Assembly: GCA_025200525.1 (NCBI GenBank)
Contig: CM045762.1
Coordinates: 192,660,629 to 192,724,628, forward strand
Length of the DNA stretch: 64,000 bases
Source: Camellia lanceoleosa
Lineage: Eukaryota > Streptophyta > Magnoliopsida > Ericales > Theaceae
Direction of reading: 5' to 3'
In this document: positions 1-11,429 of the stretch, piece by piece
How the letters are laid out: each line of letters starts with the position of its first letter
Numbering within the stretch: position 1 is the stretch's first letter
Translations under genes and position numbers: made by a program
Notes under the pieces: model-generated
The model's input: the letters and a program-made list of their open reading frames with translations, nothing else
What the model was told of the DNA's origin: nothing
Databases searched by the model: none

Positions 1-685
1 GGCCGATGGTCGTTCTGTTATTTTTGGGCCGATGGCCGTTCTGATATTTCTGGGCCTATGGCCGTTCTATATCTGTTAGGCCTATGGCCGTTCTGTATAT
101 TACTGGACCCATGGCTATTCTGGAAATAATTACATAATGTAATTAATCATATGCCTCTACAGTTATATGCTTTGTTATTTAAGTTAACTATTACTTTATG
201 TATGTGCTATTATTCATTGAGTTTTACTCACTTTGTATTTTGTCTGTTTCTGTAGGTAAACAATCGGGAAGCGAGTCTAACCTTTAACGCTTGTCTCCCT
301 TCTATCAACCTCAGTGTGCCCAGGCACTTAGGATGAAGCCGTGCATTTTGTAAAGTTTGTTAAGTTTTCAGTTTATACTTTAGTTGTCTGTCTATGGTTG
401 ACTGTATAAGCCCTTCTCATTCATGTTTTTGTTATGATCCCGATTAGGGGGCTAGTTTTAAGTGTGTGCATGTATGTATATAACGCTTGGGTGTATGTTT
501 TTTGTATATCATTTGCCTACTATGATGTTTGCGGTCCTGGCATATTAGTGGTAGCTCAATGGAATAGAGTTTGTTTCGTTATCAGGTGCTTCCATTCAGG
601 CCCCGTATGTTACTTATGTCGCTTTTGATGTCTGTGTCTGAGGTAGTCATGCCCAAACTTTTTGGGGCGGTTTCGGGTCATGACA
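1..685 (+). repeat. E1 5' LTR, right-hand part
   Basis: This aligns at a constant offset of 13809 with the end of the 3' LTR (13810-14494) and ends in the canonical CA at 684-685, followed directly by the primer site. It contains the last units of the ggccgatggccgttctg array (1-125) and the acceptor-like TTTCTGTAG at 247-255. Most of the LTR lies before the window. Confidence 0.88.
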
Positions 686-687
686 AG

Positions 688-705
688 TGGTATCAGAGCA
701 CGAGT
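688..705 (+). promoter_or_regulatory. E1 primer binding site (initiator Met-tRNA)
   Basis: TGGTATCAGAGC starts two bases after the LTR. It is the classic plant retrotransposon complement of the 3' end of initiator methionine tRNA, where minus-strand DNA synthesis is primed. Confidence 0.9.
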
Positions 706-760
706 TGCTATCTCACACACGAGTCCATTGAGCTTTAGGATGTCTAAAAAAGACTTAGGC
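700..760 (+). other. Conserved post-PBS leader of E1
   Basis: The stretch from CACGAGTTGCTATCTCAC to the GGATGTCTA block recurs in E2 (3501-3560) and, in antisense, in K1 (about 53075-53120). It is non-coding. A role in genomic RNA packaging is inferred from its position and conservation only. Confidence 0.6.
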
Positions 761-817
761 GTCATGCATGACACTCTTGTGCATATGAAGAACTTGATAG
801 CAATAATGGTGCATGTA

Positions 818-822
818 CTATC
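818..822 (+). repeat. E2 target-site duplication, left (CTATC)
   Basis: Matches 9296-9300 exactly and marks insertion of E2 into the E1 leader, about 130 bp after the E1 5' LTR. Confidence 0.93.
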
Positions 823-1149
823 TGTAATAACCCGACCCTCATACATGTTTTATGATATATTTTTAGTTCTTGATGTGAGCAATTGAATGGTTGCTGTGAA
901 ATTCTATAGAAAATTAAAGTAATGTAAGAGAAATCCATGTTTAAGGAGGTCTATCTGTTGAACAAGGGACATATCTGTTCCTCTAGAATGTTTAGAGCAG
1001 AAATTGGAGGCCTTAATGACTTAATTAACTGAAATTGATTATATACCTGGGTACAGCATAATTTTCTGGTAATATTAGGCATGTTTACGAAATTTCAATT
1101 TTGGAATGATTAAACGATTCATTTTCGTCTTATATGCCCTTATGTTTGC

Positions 1150-1158
1150 CTATATATC
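1150..1158 (+). promoter_or_regulatory. Candidate TATA box of E2 LTR
   Basis: CTATATATC lies about 327 bp from the LTR start. TATA-like motifs lie at a similar depth in E1 (11750), K1 (54860-54868) and S3 (about 57228-57250), and near 420 bp in S1. U3 would therefore be short and most of the LTR transcribed leader. Confidence 0.6.
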
Positions 1159-1738
1159 TTTAAGTTGGTTTGGCTTGGGGGAAAAAACGTGGACATTTTT
1201 GGGGAGAGGAAATAAGAGAGAGTGGAAGAGAAGAATTGGGGGAAAGTGGATCAACAAATAGCTTAGCAAATTGTTAAGAGTTTGGAATTGAATTCAAGTG
1301 GTTCAAGGTAAGCTCAAAATCACCTTGTCATGACAACTTAGAATTGTAATTTATGTTTATGTTTGATCCATGTATGATCCATGCTAGGTTTATGAAAATT
1401 TCTCATCAATTGACTAATTTTGACACTTAACTTGGGTGTGGCATGCCTCAATCTTTGGTTCATGGTCTCATTTCATGGAATTACGTATATATCATGTATG
1501 ATGTGTCAAGAACATGGAGAGTTGGAACTCAAGAATGAAATTGGGAAAAGAATGACTTGATTAAGCTACTAACCTTGCGGAATTTGTCATGTTTACAAGG
1601 TAGAAATTATGTTATAGAAGTATTAAGTTGTATAGAGACATGAAGTTGCAATAAAATTGCCTTATTTTCGTTGAAATTGCATGAGGAATGGCTTGAGGAT
1701 GTAAAATTCGAAGTTCAGAATTTCAGGTTCTGCGTGGT

Positions 1739-1840
1739 CCGCTCGAGCGTAGAAAAGCCCGCTCGAGCGGGAAAAACCACCTCCCAGCAGTTTTGACAAA
1801 TTGTGCAGTCCGCTCGAGCAGAAAAAGGGGCGCTCGAGCG
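1739..1840 (+). repeat. CGCTCGAGCG palindrome cluster, E2 5' LTR
   Basis: Four 10-12-bp near-perfect palindromes with CTCGAG cores lie at 1739-1749, 1759-1770, 1810-1820 and 1831-1840. The 3' LTR keeps the first two (7551-7582), but the other two are rewritten (7622-7648). Confidence 0.9.
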
Positions 1841-2056
1841 TAGAGGCTATTTTCAGGAAAAATGTCTGTTGTTCAGTTTTGTATGCTTGTTCCTTTGGTC
1901 CTTGTAGCATATCTTTTTGATGATTTTAAAGTGTTTGTAAATGCATACGAAGTGTAAAGCCTCAGAAGAGTATTTAAGGAAGGAAAAAGAGAATTAATGT
2001 ATATTGATTGTGTGCAGAGTACACTCCAGGAGGAAGCAGTACGCCACCTCAACGCT

Positions 2057-3047
2057 GTGAGTAATAATACCTTTATACTCATTATGTAATTATGTCCAGG
2101 AATCAGGACAATTATGTTTATGTTTCAAGTATGGGATGTATTTAAGTTAATGATGATAATGTTATGATGGTAATGACAATGCTAGTGTTCATGTTATGTA
2201 TGTAAAGAAAAACAAGTTTACAAGGGCCACAGTGCCATTTTCAAGGGCCGTAGTGCCAACAAGTTTACAAGGGCCGTAGTGCCACCAAGTTTACAAGGGC
2301 CACAGTGCCATTTTCAAGGGTCGTAGTGCCAACAAGTTTACAAGGGCCATAGTGCCATTTTCAAGGGCCGTAGTGCCACCATGTTTACAGGGGCTTTAAG
2401 CCACATTTCCAAGGGCCTCGTGCCACCTTTTTCAAGGGCTTATAGCCACCAAGATTATGTTACAAGCTTAGGCCTAAGGCCATAATGCATATGACTCAGA
2501 ATCAGACCAATGTATTGATAAGTATATGTTTTAAAGTTTGGTAAGCATATGTTTTAGGGATTGATAGGTATATGTTTTAAAGTTTGGTAAGCATATGTTT
2601 TAGGGATTGATAGGTATATGTTTTGAAGCTTAGTAAGTGTATGTTTTGAAGCTTAGTAAGTATGTGTCTTGAAGCTTGGTAAGTATCCTAGGGCCTTGCG
2701 CCACTATGGTAATGGGCTTCATGCCACCATGATTAAGGGTTTGTACCACGTTATACCAGGATTTAATCCAAAACATTATATTCAAGCCAATATGTTTCGT
2801 GATAAGATCTAAGTCTATAATGAATAAGAACAGATTCAGACTCGTATTGTGAATGTTGCATTTAGTTCGTATGTCTATCCTCACTTATTTTCAAAGCATG
2901 TTAGACACAATTTATGGTTCAATAAATATTGAGAAGTTACAAACCCATGTGTATTTCTATTATACAATGTTTCAAGTTAAGCAATGTTTTATTATGTATT
3001 ACTATTCACTGAGCCCGGCTCACTCTCAATTACGTCTGTTTCTGTAG
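2057..3047 (+). other. Candidate leader intron in E2 5' LTR
   Basis: CT|GTGAGTAATA at 2055-2065 resembles a plant 5' splice site, and a pyrimidine-rich run ending TCTGTAG|GT at 3047 resembles a 3' splice site. Equivalent pairs flank the tandem array in E1, S1, K1 and S3. Splicing is inferred, not shown. Confidence 0.4.
2212..2460 (+). repeat. Minisatellite array in E2 5' LTR
   Basis: Degenerate units of about 22-25 bp built on CAAGGGCC(G/A)(T/C)AGTGCCA repeat about ten times. The 3' LTR copy is at 8021-8272. Repeats of about 28-50 bp based on GTATATGTTTTAAAG continue at 2515-2680. Confidence 0.85.
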
Positions 3048-3488
3048 GTCATCCCTCAGGTGGTCAATCCTAGCCCAGGATGCCGTTTCCTTTGGTCAAC
3101 CTTTACGTGTCCAGGCACTAAACCAAGATGTTCATTTTTGGTGAAACTGTAGAGATGTTGGTTTACTTTTGAATGCCATCCAAGTTATTGTGTATAACTT
3201 TTGTGTATTTTTTTTGTATACGCCCAACCATGAGGCTGGGACTATAAATGTATGTGTATGTAACTGATATTCGGGGATTTCATTTAAAAACCTTAACTGT
3301 TGTTGATGAAGTTTATCATGCATGAGATCCTGGCATATTAGAAATAGCTCAATGGTGTATGTTGTATCTATGTTTGTTCGCATTTATTGCTTCCGTCAAG
3401 GCCCCTTAGACTTTTTATTTCAGGGTAAACATTAGTTTTTGAACGGGTCATGCCCAAACTTTTAGGGGCGGGTTTGGGTCGTGACAAG

Positions 3489-3506
3489 TGGTATCAGAGC
3501 ACGAGT
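3489..3506 (+). promoter_or_regulatory. E2 primer binding site (initiator Met-tRNA)
   Basis: TGGTATCAGAGC follows the 5' LTR after two bases, as in E1 and K1, and the conserved leader CACGAGTTGCTATCTCAC comes next. Confidence 0.92.
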
Positions 3507-6500
3507 TGCTATCTCACACACGGGTCCATTGAGCTCTAGGATGTCTAGAAAAGCTTTAGGCATCTTATATGGCATCCAAAAAGGTACATGGAAGATCGAT
3601 AGCAACGTTACGTATACTCTGATAAGGCTAACAATTTTGAATTATGTCTACTGTATAATGCTTGTTGTACAGCATATAGCGAGAATAAGGATAAAGGATT
3701 CTACCTTCGCTTGGTGACAGACTATATAAGCAAGCAGATGGGGTTAGAACGACAACGTTGTCGGCAGAAGTGGGGGTAAGAATTCGAGTTGACTGGTAAG
3801 ATAATTTATATGTCCATGGGAAATGCAATTTTGTGTTATTGGATGTTATTTGGGGGAAATGATAATAAATGATTGTGCTTTCTAACATCTGTCTAATTGA
3901 ATGGCTTACACCTTATAGATAAATTATTTCCGTGACTTAGTTGCAATATGTACTTTTGTAGTATAGTTGCGTTCACCTATTTATAGCAATGTTTAAACCT
4001 TGTAATTCGACTTTCCGATAAGAATAAGTTTTGCATGGCGTTTTGTAATGTGTTGAGACGGACTAGTTGTGATAAGAAGCTATAGTTATGTAGCGCCTTG
4101 GTAATTGTGCAAGGAGCTAATTGAACCTTATTCTCTACTGATAGCTCATATGCAATAAGGGAATGACGTACGTATGAGTTATGTTTGGATGTTTGGATAT
4201 TGACCTTGAATGTAATCTGTGATCCGTGATCAAAATTTCTTGTAAAGAATAATCGATCGGCATAAAGAATCTCACTCACATTGTGAGTCTGCTTCCGTGA
4301 TACCTGACGAAATATGGTTAGTTATTGACTACTTTGAGGCTGAAACTAGCTGAGTAATGATTTGACTAGTTACTGTAAGAATGAAATCTTGCTTATTTAT
4401 GTTCATGATTTAAGATTGTCAAAGCCTTCAAGTGCGAACCATTCTACCTGACATTATGAATTCGGAAAGAAATGAATGGGATGGGAGTATGCTATGTTAA
4501 TGGGTGATTGAGATTATGTACCGGACCTTTACCTCTTATGGCAGATTGATATGGATTTGCATGATAATTGATACATAGTTACGAATTGACTTATGATTTT
4601 GGAATCATTCGATTGTGTCAGTAATGAATAAAAACTTTCTATGATCTTTAAGTAAACTAAATTGTATCTTAACGAATGCATGGGATGACGTTCATTTGTA
4701 AATTAAGGTATCGGTACGAAGTTAAAATTTTCTGTTGTGTTACGTAGGGACCCGAATTGTTTAAAATCTATGACATGAATGCAAAAGTTTGATCTCATTA
4801 GAATGTGAACTGCTTATTTTGTCAAACACACCCTAATGACATGATATGATAAGAAAAATTTTATCGTCTGATAGGTAATGTTTCGAATCTGCTTTGTTTA
4901 TGTCTGATTTGTGATCTGGTCCCTGTCCTATTATGTCGAACCTATAATCTGTCAGTGGGACTTCTGATAAGGAAGAGTCGTAACATAAGGAACCTCGCTT
5001 ATAATCCGTATCCGTTCATATGATACTTGTAGAGCAATAGTTAATCACCAAGTAATTTGATTGGTAATCTAATAAGTTACTGTAAGAATTAGCATCCTAT
5101 CTCTAAAAATAAGAAAACACGTATGTGATACACTTTTGTGTGAACCTTGTAACTTGTCAAACCAAACCCTATTCTATATTGATGGCAATAATACAAGTTA
5201 TTTTGATGGCAATAATACAAGCTATTCTGGGTGTCACCATGAATTTTGATGAGAACGAATGGTTATAGAGGTATTTCAGGATAAGAATGGGTTGCCGGGT
5301 ATATATATTCCGTATAGTGTGAGTCTACATTAAGTTCTTGTAATGTTGAACGGATCTTGTTACGTTACATCATATTATGGATATACTACTGAATTAAGTT
5401 CTTATAAGCAATGTAGTTAATTGTATGCAATAAGGAGAATATAAACCCTGAAGCGATGATACAAAGAAAAAGAAAGAAAAGTGAAGCGACGTATTTGATT
5501 ATTGTAACTGAATAGAAGACTTAAGAAGAGTGGGTGTAGTACTACCTCATTATGATCGAGTGCTGCAATACGATTCTAAGCGTGATTCCCAATTTTACTT
5601 TTTAAAATGGCTTCATTTTCTTTAAACGATGATTGCCATAGCTCTATTTGTTACTTAGATTTGTATTCATGAAATATGTCTAAGTGTTATGATGATAAAT
5701 CTGCATGAATTGATGTAAGAGTTATCCTAACCATTGACCCGGAGTATGATTTTCCTTGTAATTCTACACTTACCAGTAATACTATTAAGAACTAACAATG
5801 TGTATTGGGATTTCTTGTTTTTAGTTTTGCCGATGTGCTAACGTTTGTTTGTTAAAGATGTGTCGTTCTTAAAGAATCGTGAAGGACTATTGTATGTAAT
5901 CCTAAACCAATATAATAGTATGCTTGTGGAATATTTGTGAACATTGAAGACTGTGAAACTAATGGACATATCTACTTAAACAGCTCCTTTGTAACGGTTA
6001 AAATGAATTGTACACATTTAGGTAGGGCCCTACTGGGCGAACTTTGGTGTCTGATTGAATTATACATAATCCGACTTGACTCTAACCACATAATCGTATA
6101 AAAAAAAAAAAAAACAAACAAACAAAACAAGATAAATAACCAAATAAAAATAGATAATGTTGTGGTTGGAATTAAGGTATGTTATAGAAATTTGATTTAT
6201 GTGACTTATGTGTCGAAGGTAACGATATCTTTTATTTCCTATATTTGGAAGCTGTATACTTTTAACTATGAGAATTACTTGTAGCTTGCATCAACCTTAT
6301 GGATAGGAAAATACGGTGATTGATACCCTACCCAGTGGAGATTATATGTCTATAATGCCCTGTTATGGAATCATGTAATCTTATCTTGCGTTATTTAATT
6401 TATACATGCCCAATATACATTAAACCGATTGGTTAAATAAAATAGTAAGATACTGATTGTGGTAACACCTCTTGAATGACTATAATAAGGACCAAGGTAA

Positions 6501-6597
6501 TCTGTGAATTGTTTGAACTGCGTTATTATGTGAACCCTTATAAGAAGAAGAGACACTGAAGTGAGACTACGATTTCTACCTTGTTATACGTTGGAGC
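3507..6597 (+). other. E2 internal region, non-coding
   Basis: About 3.1 kb of AT-rich sequence without a convincing gene; open frames are short and unlike known proteins. It contains a 23-bp duplication based on GATGGCAATAATACAAG (5180-5225) and an A-rich tract (6101-6125). I see no trace of a decayed polyprotein, so this looks like replacement rather than slow decay of a coding element. Confidence 0.7.
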
Positions 6598-6617
6598 AAG
6601 TTTGGAGGACCAAACTT
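6598..6617 (+). other. Pre-PPT hairpin of E2
   Basis: Perfect 8-bp arms AAGTTTGG and CCAAACTT flank a 4-base loop AGGA, ending five bases before the purine tract. The same arms with other loops occur in E1 and K1 at the same place. Confidence 0.85.
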
Positions 6618-6621
6618 ATTT

Positions 6622-6634
6622 AAGGGGGGGAGAG
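6622..6634 (+). promoter_or_regulatory. E2 polypurine tract
   Basis: AAGGGGGGGAGAG abuts the 3' LTR and is the expected plus-strand primer. Confidence 0.9.
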
Positions 6635-9295
6635 TGTAATAACCCGACCCTCATACATGTTTTATGATATATTTTTAGTTCTTGATGTGAGCAATTGAAT
6701 GGTTGCTGTGAAATTCTATAGAAAATTAAAGTAATGTAAGAGAAATCCATGTTTAAGGAGGTCTATCTGTTGAACAAGGGACATATCTGTTCCTCTAGAA
6801 TGTTTAGAGCAGAAATTGGAGGCCTTAATGACTTAATTAACTGAAATTGATTATATACCTGGGTACAGCATAATTTTCTGGTAATATTAGGCATGTTTAC
6901 GAAATTTCAATTTTGGAATGATTAAACGATTCATTTTCGTCTTATATGCCCTTATGTTTGCCTATATATCTTTAAGTTGGTTTGGCTTGGGGGAAAAAAC
7001 GTGGACATTTTTGGGGAGAGGAAATAAGAGAGAGTGGAAGAGAAGAATTGGGGGAAAGTGGATCAACAAATAGCTTAGCAAATTGTTAAGAGTTTGGAAT
7101 TGAATTCAAGTGGTTCAAGGTAAGCTCAAAATCACCTTGTCATGACAACTTAGAATTGTAATTTATGTTTATGTTTGATCCATGTATGATCCATGCTAGG
7201 TTTATGAAAATTTCTCATCAATTGACTAATTTTGACACTTAACTTGGGTGTGGCATGCCTCAATCTTTGGTTCATGGTCTCATTTCATGGAATTACGTAT
7301 ATATCATGTATGATGTGTCAAGAACATGGAGAGTTGGAACTCAAGAATGAAATTGGGAAAAGAATGACTTGATTAAGCTACTAACCTTGCGGAATTTGTC
7401 ATGTTTACAAGGTAGAAATTATGTTATAGAAGTATTAAGTTGTATAGAGACATGAAGTTGCAATAAAATTGCCTTATTTTCGTTGAAATTGCATGAGGAA
7501 TGGCTTGAGGATGTAAAATTCGAAGTTCAGAATTTCAGGTTCTGCGTGGTCCGCTCGAGCGTAGAAAAGCCCGCTCGAGCGGGAAAAACCACCTCCAGCC
7601 AGCTTTTGACAAATTATGCGATCCTCGGCGGAAAAAGGCGCTTCGGCGTAGAGGCTATTTTCAGGAAAAATGTCTGTTGTTCAGTTTTGTATGCTTGTTC
7701 CTTTGGTCCTTGTAGCATATCTTTTTGATGATTTTAAAGTGTTTGTAAATGCATACGAAGTGTAAAGCCTCAGAAGAGTATTTAAGGAAGGAAAAAGAGA
7801 ATTAATGTATATTGATTGTGTGCATAGTACACTCCAGGAGGAAGCAGTACGCCACCTCAACGCTGTGAGTAATAATACCTTTATACTCATTATGTAATTA
7901 TGTCCAGGAATCAGGACAATTATGTTTATGTTTCAAGTATGGGATGTATTTAAGTTAATGATGATAATGTTATGATGGTAATGACAATGCTAGTGTTCAT
8001 GTTATGTATGTAAAGAAAAACAAGTTTACAAGGGCCACAGTGCCATTTTCAAGGGCCGTAGTGCCAACAAGTTTACAAGGGCCGTAGTGCCACCAAGTTT
8101 ACAAGGGCCACAATTGCCATTTTCAAGGGTCGAGTGCCAACAAGTTTACAAGGGCCATAGTGCCATTTTCAAGGGCCGTAGTGCCACCATGTTTACAGGG
8201 GCTTTAAGCCACATTTCCAAGGGCCTCGTGCCACCTTTTTCAAGGGCTTATAGCCACCAAGATTATGTTACAAGCTTAGGCCTAAGGCCATAATGCATAT
8301 GACTCAGAATCAGACCAATGTATTGATAAGTATATGTTTTAAAGTTTGGTAAGCATATGTTTTAGGGATTGATAGGTATATGTTTTAAAGTTTGGTAAGC
8401 ATATGTTTTAGGGATTGATAGGTATATGTTTTGAAGCTTAGTAAGTGTATGTTTTGAAGCTTAGTAAGTATGTGTCTTGAAGCTTGGTAAGTATCCTAGG
8501 GCCTTGCGCCACTATGGTAATGGGCTTCATGCCACCATGATTAAGGGTTTGTACCACGTTATACCAGGATTTAATCCAAAACATTATATTCAAGCCAATA
8601 TGTTTCGTGATAAGATCTAAGTCTATAATGAATAAGAACAGATTCAGACTCGTATTGTGAATGTTGCATTTAGTTCGTATGTCTATCCTCACTTATTTTC
8701 AAAGCATGTTAGACACAATTTATGGTTCAATAAATATTGAGAAGTTACAAACCCATGTGTATTTCTATTATACAATGTTTCAAGTTAAGCAATGTTTTAT
8801 TATGTATTACTATTCACTGAGCCCGGCTCACTCTCAATTACGTCTGTTTCTGTAGGTCATCCCTCAGGTGGTCAATCCTAGCTCAGGATGCCGTTTCCTT
8901 TGGTCAACCTTTACGTGTCCAGGCACTAAACCAAGATGTTCATTTTTGGTGAAACTGTAGAGATGTTGGTTTACTTTTGAATGCCATCCAAGTTATTGTG
9001 TATAACTTTTGTGTATTTTTTTTGTATACGCCCAACCATGAAATTTGGGACTATAAATGTATGTGTATGTAACTGATATTCGGGGATTTCATTTAAAAAC
9101 CTTAACTGTTGTTGATGAAGTTTATCATGCATGAGATCCTGGCATATTAGAAATAGCTCAATGGTGTATGTTGTATCTATGTTTGTTCGCATTTATTGCT
9201 TCCGTCAAGGCCCCTTAGACTTTTTATTTCAGGGTAAACATTAGTTTTTGAACGGGTCATGCCCAAACTTTTAGGGGCGGGTTTGGGTCGTGACA
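6635..9295 (+). repeat. E2 3' LTR
   Basis: Near-identical to the 5' LTR. Differences I can see: the last two palindromes (7612-7648 against 1801-1843), a few bases in the array (8109-8135), and the block near 9038-9046 against 3229-3237. The palindrome cluster is 7551-7648, the array 8021-8272, and the TATA-like site near 6962. Confidence 0.95.
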
Positions 9296-9300
9296 CTATC
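9296..9300 (+). repeat. E2 target-site duplication, right (CTATC)
   Basis: Identical to 818-822. Confidence 0.93.
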
Positions 9301-11391
9301 GCCAACCGTAATGGTTATTATTTATGTTGGTTGTACATTTCTTGTGTATATTGTGTTGATTGCCATGCAGAACATGGTAAGACCTACAGATGGGATTAAA
9401 TCAATAAAGTTGCGCAGTGGAAGCGTGGTGAGTATTCGAGCTGGTCGGTAAGACAAGTTATCTGCAAATGATTAGATGAAATGTGTGTTATCAGTTGATA
9501 GTTATCTATGGGAATAATGATAATATGATTGGGTTTCAGTATCTGCTTAAGTGAATTGGTTACACTCTAGGTATGGAATATGTTTTAAGATCAAAGGAAA
9601 TGACATATACATGATACTCTAATTTTTAATAAGATGTGTTTTGCATAATAATTGAGATCGGCTGTGAAAAAAAAAATTATACATACAGTGACCCCCTAAA
9701 GTTAAGAAAAGAATCAAATAATTGTGAGTTTATTTCTTGCTGATGGTTTAAATAAATAAGCTATACTAAGGAATTGGGTATAGATCTTGAAATAGTATGG
9801 AAATAATATGATTTCGTGATCTAAGGAAATTACAAACGACTTCTGATAGGGAATTACTGATGAGATCTAATGAGTATTCTTTGTGTGTAACTGGAATTTC
9901 TATAATCATAATTGTGTCTGTTCATAGTTAAGAAATCTGTAATCTGTACTCTGTACTCTGCCCTCTGTAATCTGAAATCTGTAGTCTGAACTCTAAAATC
10001 TATAATCTGTAATCTGTTTAATTTGTAATCCGTAATCAGGATTTCTTATAAGTATTGGCTGAAGAACATTACGTGTTTGCTTGTATGATCCTTATAAAAG
10101 GATAGGTAGTTGTCAACCACTTCGAGACCAAATTAAATGATCAGTAATCTGATAATTTACTGCAAGAATTAAAATCTCATTTATGTAGATCCATGACTTA
10201 AGACTAAGAAATCATTGCTGTGATATATTTCCGTGTAAAAAAAAAAATGCCAATGTTGAATATTGCAAATTAGTCCTCCATTGCTTATGTGGAAGTTATA
10301 ATGTGAACTATTCTGCGTGATATTGTGAATGTTAATGGAAATAATTGATTATGGGGGTGTTCTATATTGATGATGGGTTAACGAGTATCTACCTCCTCTT
10401 GCATGTTTATACGAATTTGTATAATACGCACTACCGAATTGATTTTACCAAGAATTTTAAATCTGGTATGAGTAGGCTAAAGCACTTTACTGTTATACTG
10501 TTGAATTTTTAGATATTATAGAACCCTAAGGTAAAAAAAAAATAAAAATGTATGATGCTCGTTTTGATATTATCATAACTGTTGAATTCGGAGTGTGCTT
10601 CTTTTGTAGTACTGTACTTAAAAGTAATGCCATGAGGAATCAACGATGTGTATATGTTATACTGCTCTTGTTAAGAACTAATGCATATAATTCTGAATCA
10701 AGATAATCGGATGCCCTGGAAATGCTTTTAGAAGTAGGGGAATGCTAAGAATAAATCATGAAGCTAGTGGCTACGTACTAAAGTGATTTACTTGTGATTG
10801 ATAGAATGATGTATACCTCGCGATTGATAGGATGATGCATGCCTTGTTAAATGGGCTTTGATGCTTTATAATATGTGATTTACCAAGTAATGAGATTGCA
10901 TCTGAACTATTAATACTAGATCGATCTAAATATGAACCTAGTAAAGAATATATTGTGATTGGAATTAATGCATGTTATGGAATATATGAATTATATACTG
11001 AAAGAAGTGGAATCTACTATATTTCTGTATTTAAGAATTGTATGCTCTGTATTTGAGAATTGACGTTATGGAACTTATGAGCAAGAAACTATTGTGATTA
11101 GAAACTCTGTCTAATGAGGGTTTAATGTCTTCATATCGTGCGATGAACTCTTGTACTATGAAACAAATATCTGAAGTTGTTCTCTTTTATTCTTCATACC
11201 TAAAAATAGATATTAGAATGATCAGTTGAATAAGACTATGAGCTACTCATTATGTTGAGAATTTTGGAATAACTGCGAGAAATATCGGATTAACCTATGA
11301 ATTGTTCGAACTGAGAAACTACGTGAACATCTACAATATAATTGAACAGTGAGGGGAGACAGAGAACTCCTAATCAGTTTCATGGTAAAAC
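9301..11391 (+). other. E1 internal region, right part, non-coding
   Basis: About 2.1 kb of AT-rich sequence with no recognisable protein. It shares scattered similarity with the E2 interior. Poly(A) runs lie at 9667-9676, 10238-10247 and 10534-10548. Confidence 0.65.
9938..10025 (+). repeat. Short tandem repeat, TCTGTAATCTGTACTC type
   Basis: About eight imperfect 10-13-bp units based on (A/T)ATCTGTA in the E1 interior. Confidence 0.7.
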
Positions 11392-11411
11392 AAGTTTGGG
11401 GGACCAAACTT
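11392..11411 (+). other. Pre-PPT hairpin of E1
   Basis: Arms AAGTTTGG and CCAAACTT with loop GGGA, same position relative to the purine tract as in E2. Confidence 0.85.
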
Positions 11412-11415
11412 ATTT

Positions 11416-11429
11416 AAGGGAGGGAAGAG
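11416..11429 (+). promoter_or_regulatory. E1 polypurine tract
   Basis: AAGGGAGGGAAGAG directly precedes the 3' LTR. Confidence 0.88.

Larger units (their letters stand above)
823..3486 (+). repeat. E2 5' LTR
   Basis: Starts TGTAATAACCCGACCC and ends GGGTCGTGACA. In order it holds a TATA box (1150-1158), a palindrome cluster (1739-1840), a donor-like GTGAGTA (2057), a tandem array (2212-2460), an acceptor-like TCTGTAG (3041-3047) and the shared 3' end motif TTTTAGGGGCGGG. Short open frames inside it are duplicated in the 3' LTR and resemble no protein. Confidence 0.95.
823..9295 (+). mobile_element. E2: complete non-autonomous LTR retrotransposon nested in E1
   Basis: E2 has a 5' LTR (823-3486), a methionine-tRNA primer site (3489), a 3.1-kb internal region, a purine tract (6622-6634) and a 3' LTR (6635-9295). 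CTATC duplications flank it exactly. LTR lengths are 2664 and 2661 bp and the copies are nearly identical by eye, so insertion is recent. No reading frame in the internal region resembles gag, protease, reverse transcriptase or integrase, so E2 must be mobilised in trans. Its internal sequence is distantly related to that of E1 (compare 3776-3812 with 9430-9460), so this is an insertion of one subfamily into a cousin. Confidence 0.95.

Noticed and set aside
1739..1840. CRISPR-like spacing of the palindromes
   Set aside because: Plant LTR context, irregular spacing, no spacer-repeat pattern and no associated genes.
2630..3047. Small open frames repeated at 8438-8855
   Set aside because: They are duplicated only because LTRs are duplicated; no start context, no family similarity and absent from related LTRs.
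3507..6597. A heavily decayed gag-pol in E2
   Set aside because: I looked for RT, integrase and zinc-knuckle motifs in all frames and found none, although the LTRs are young; true decay would not erase pol while keeping LTRs identical.
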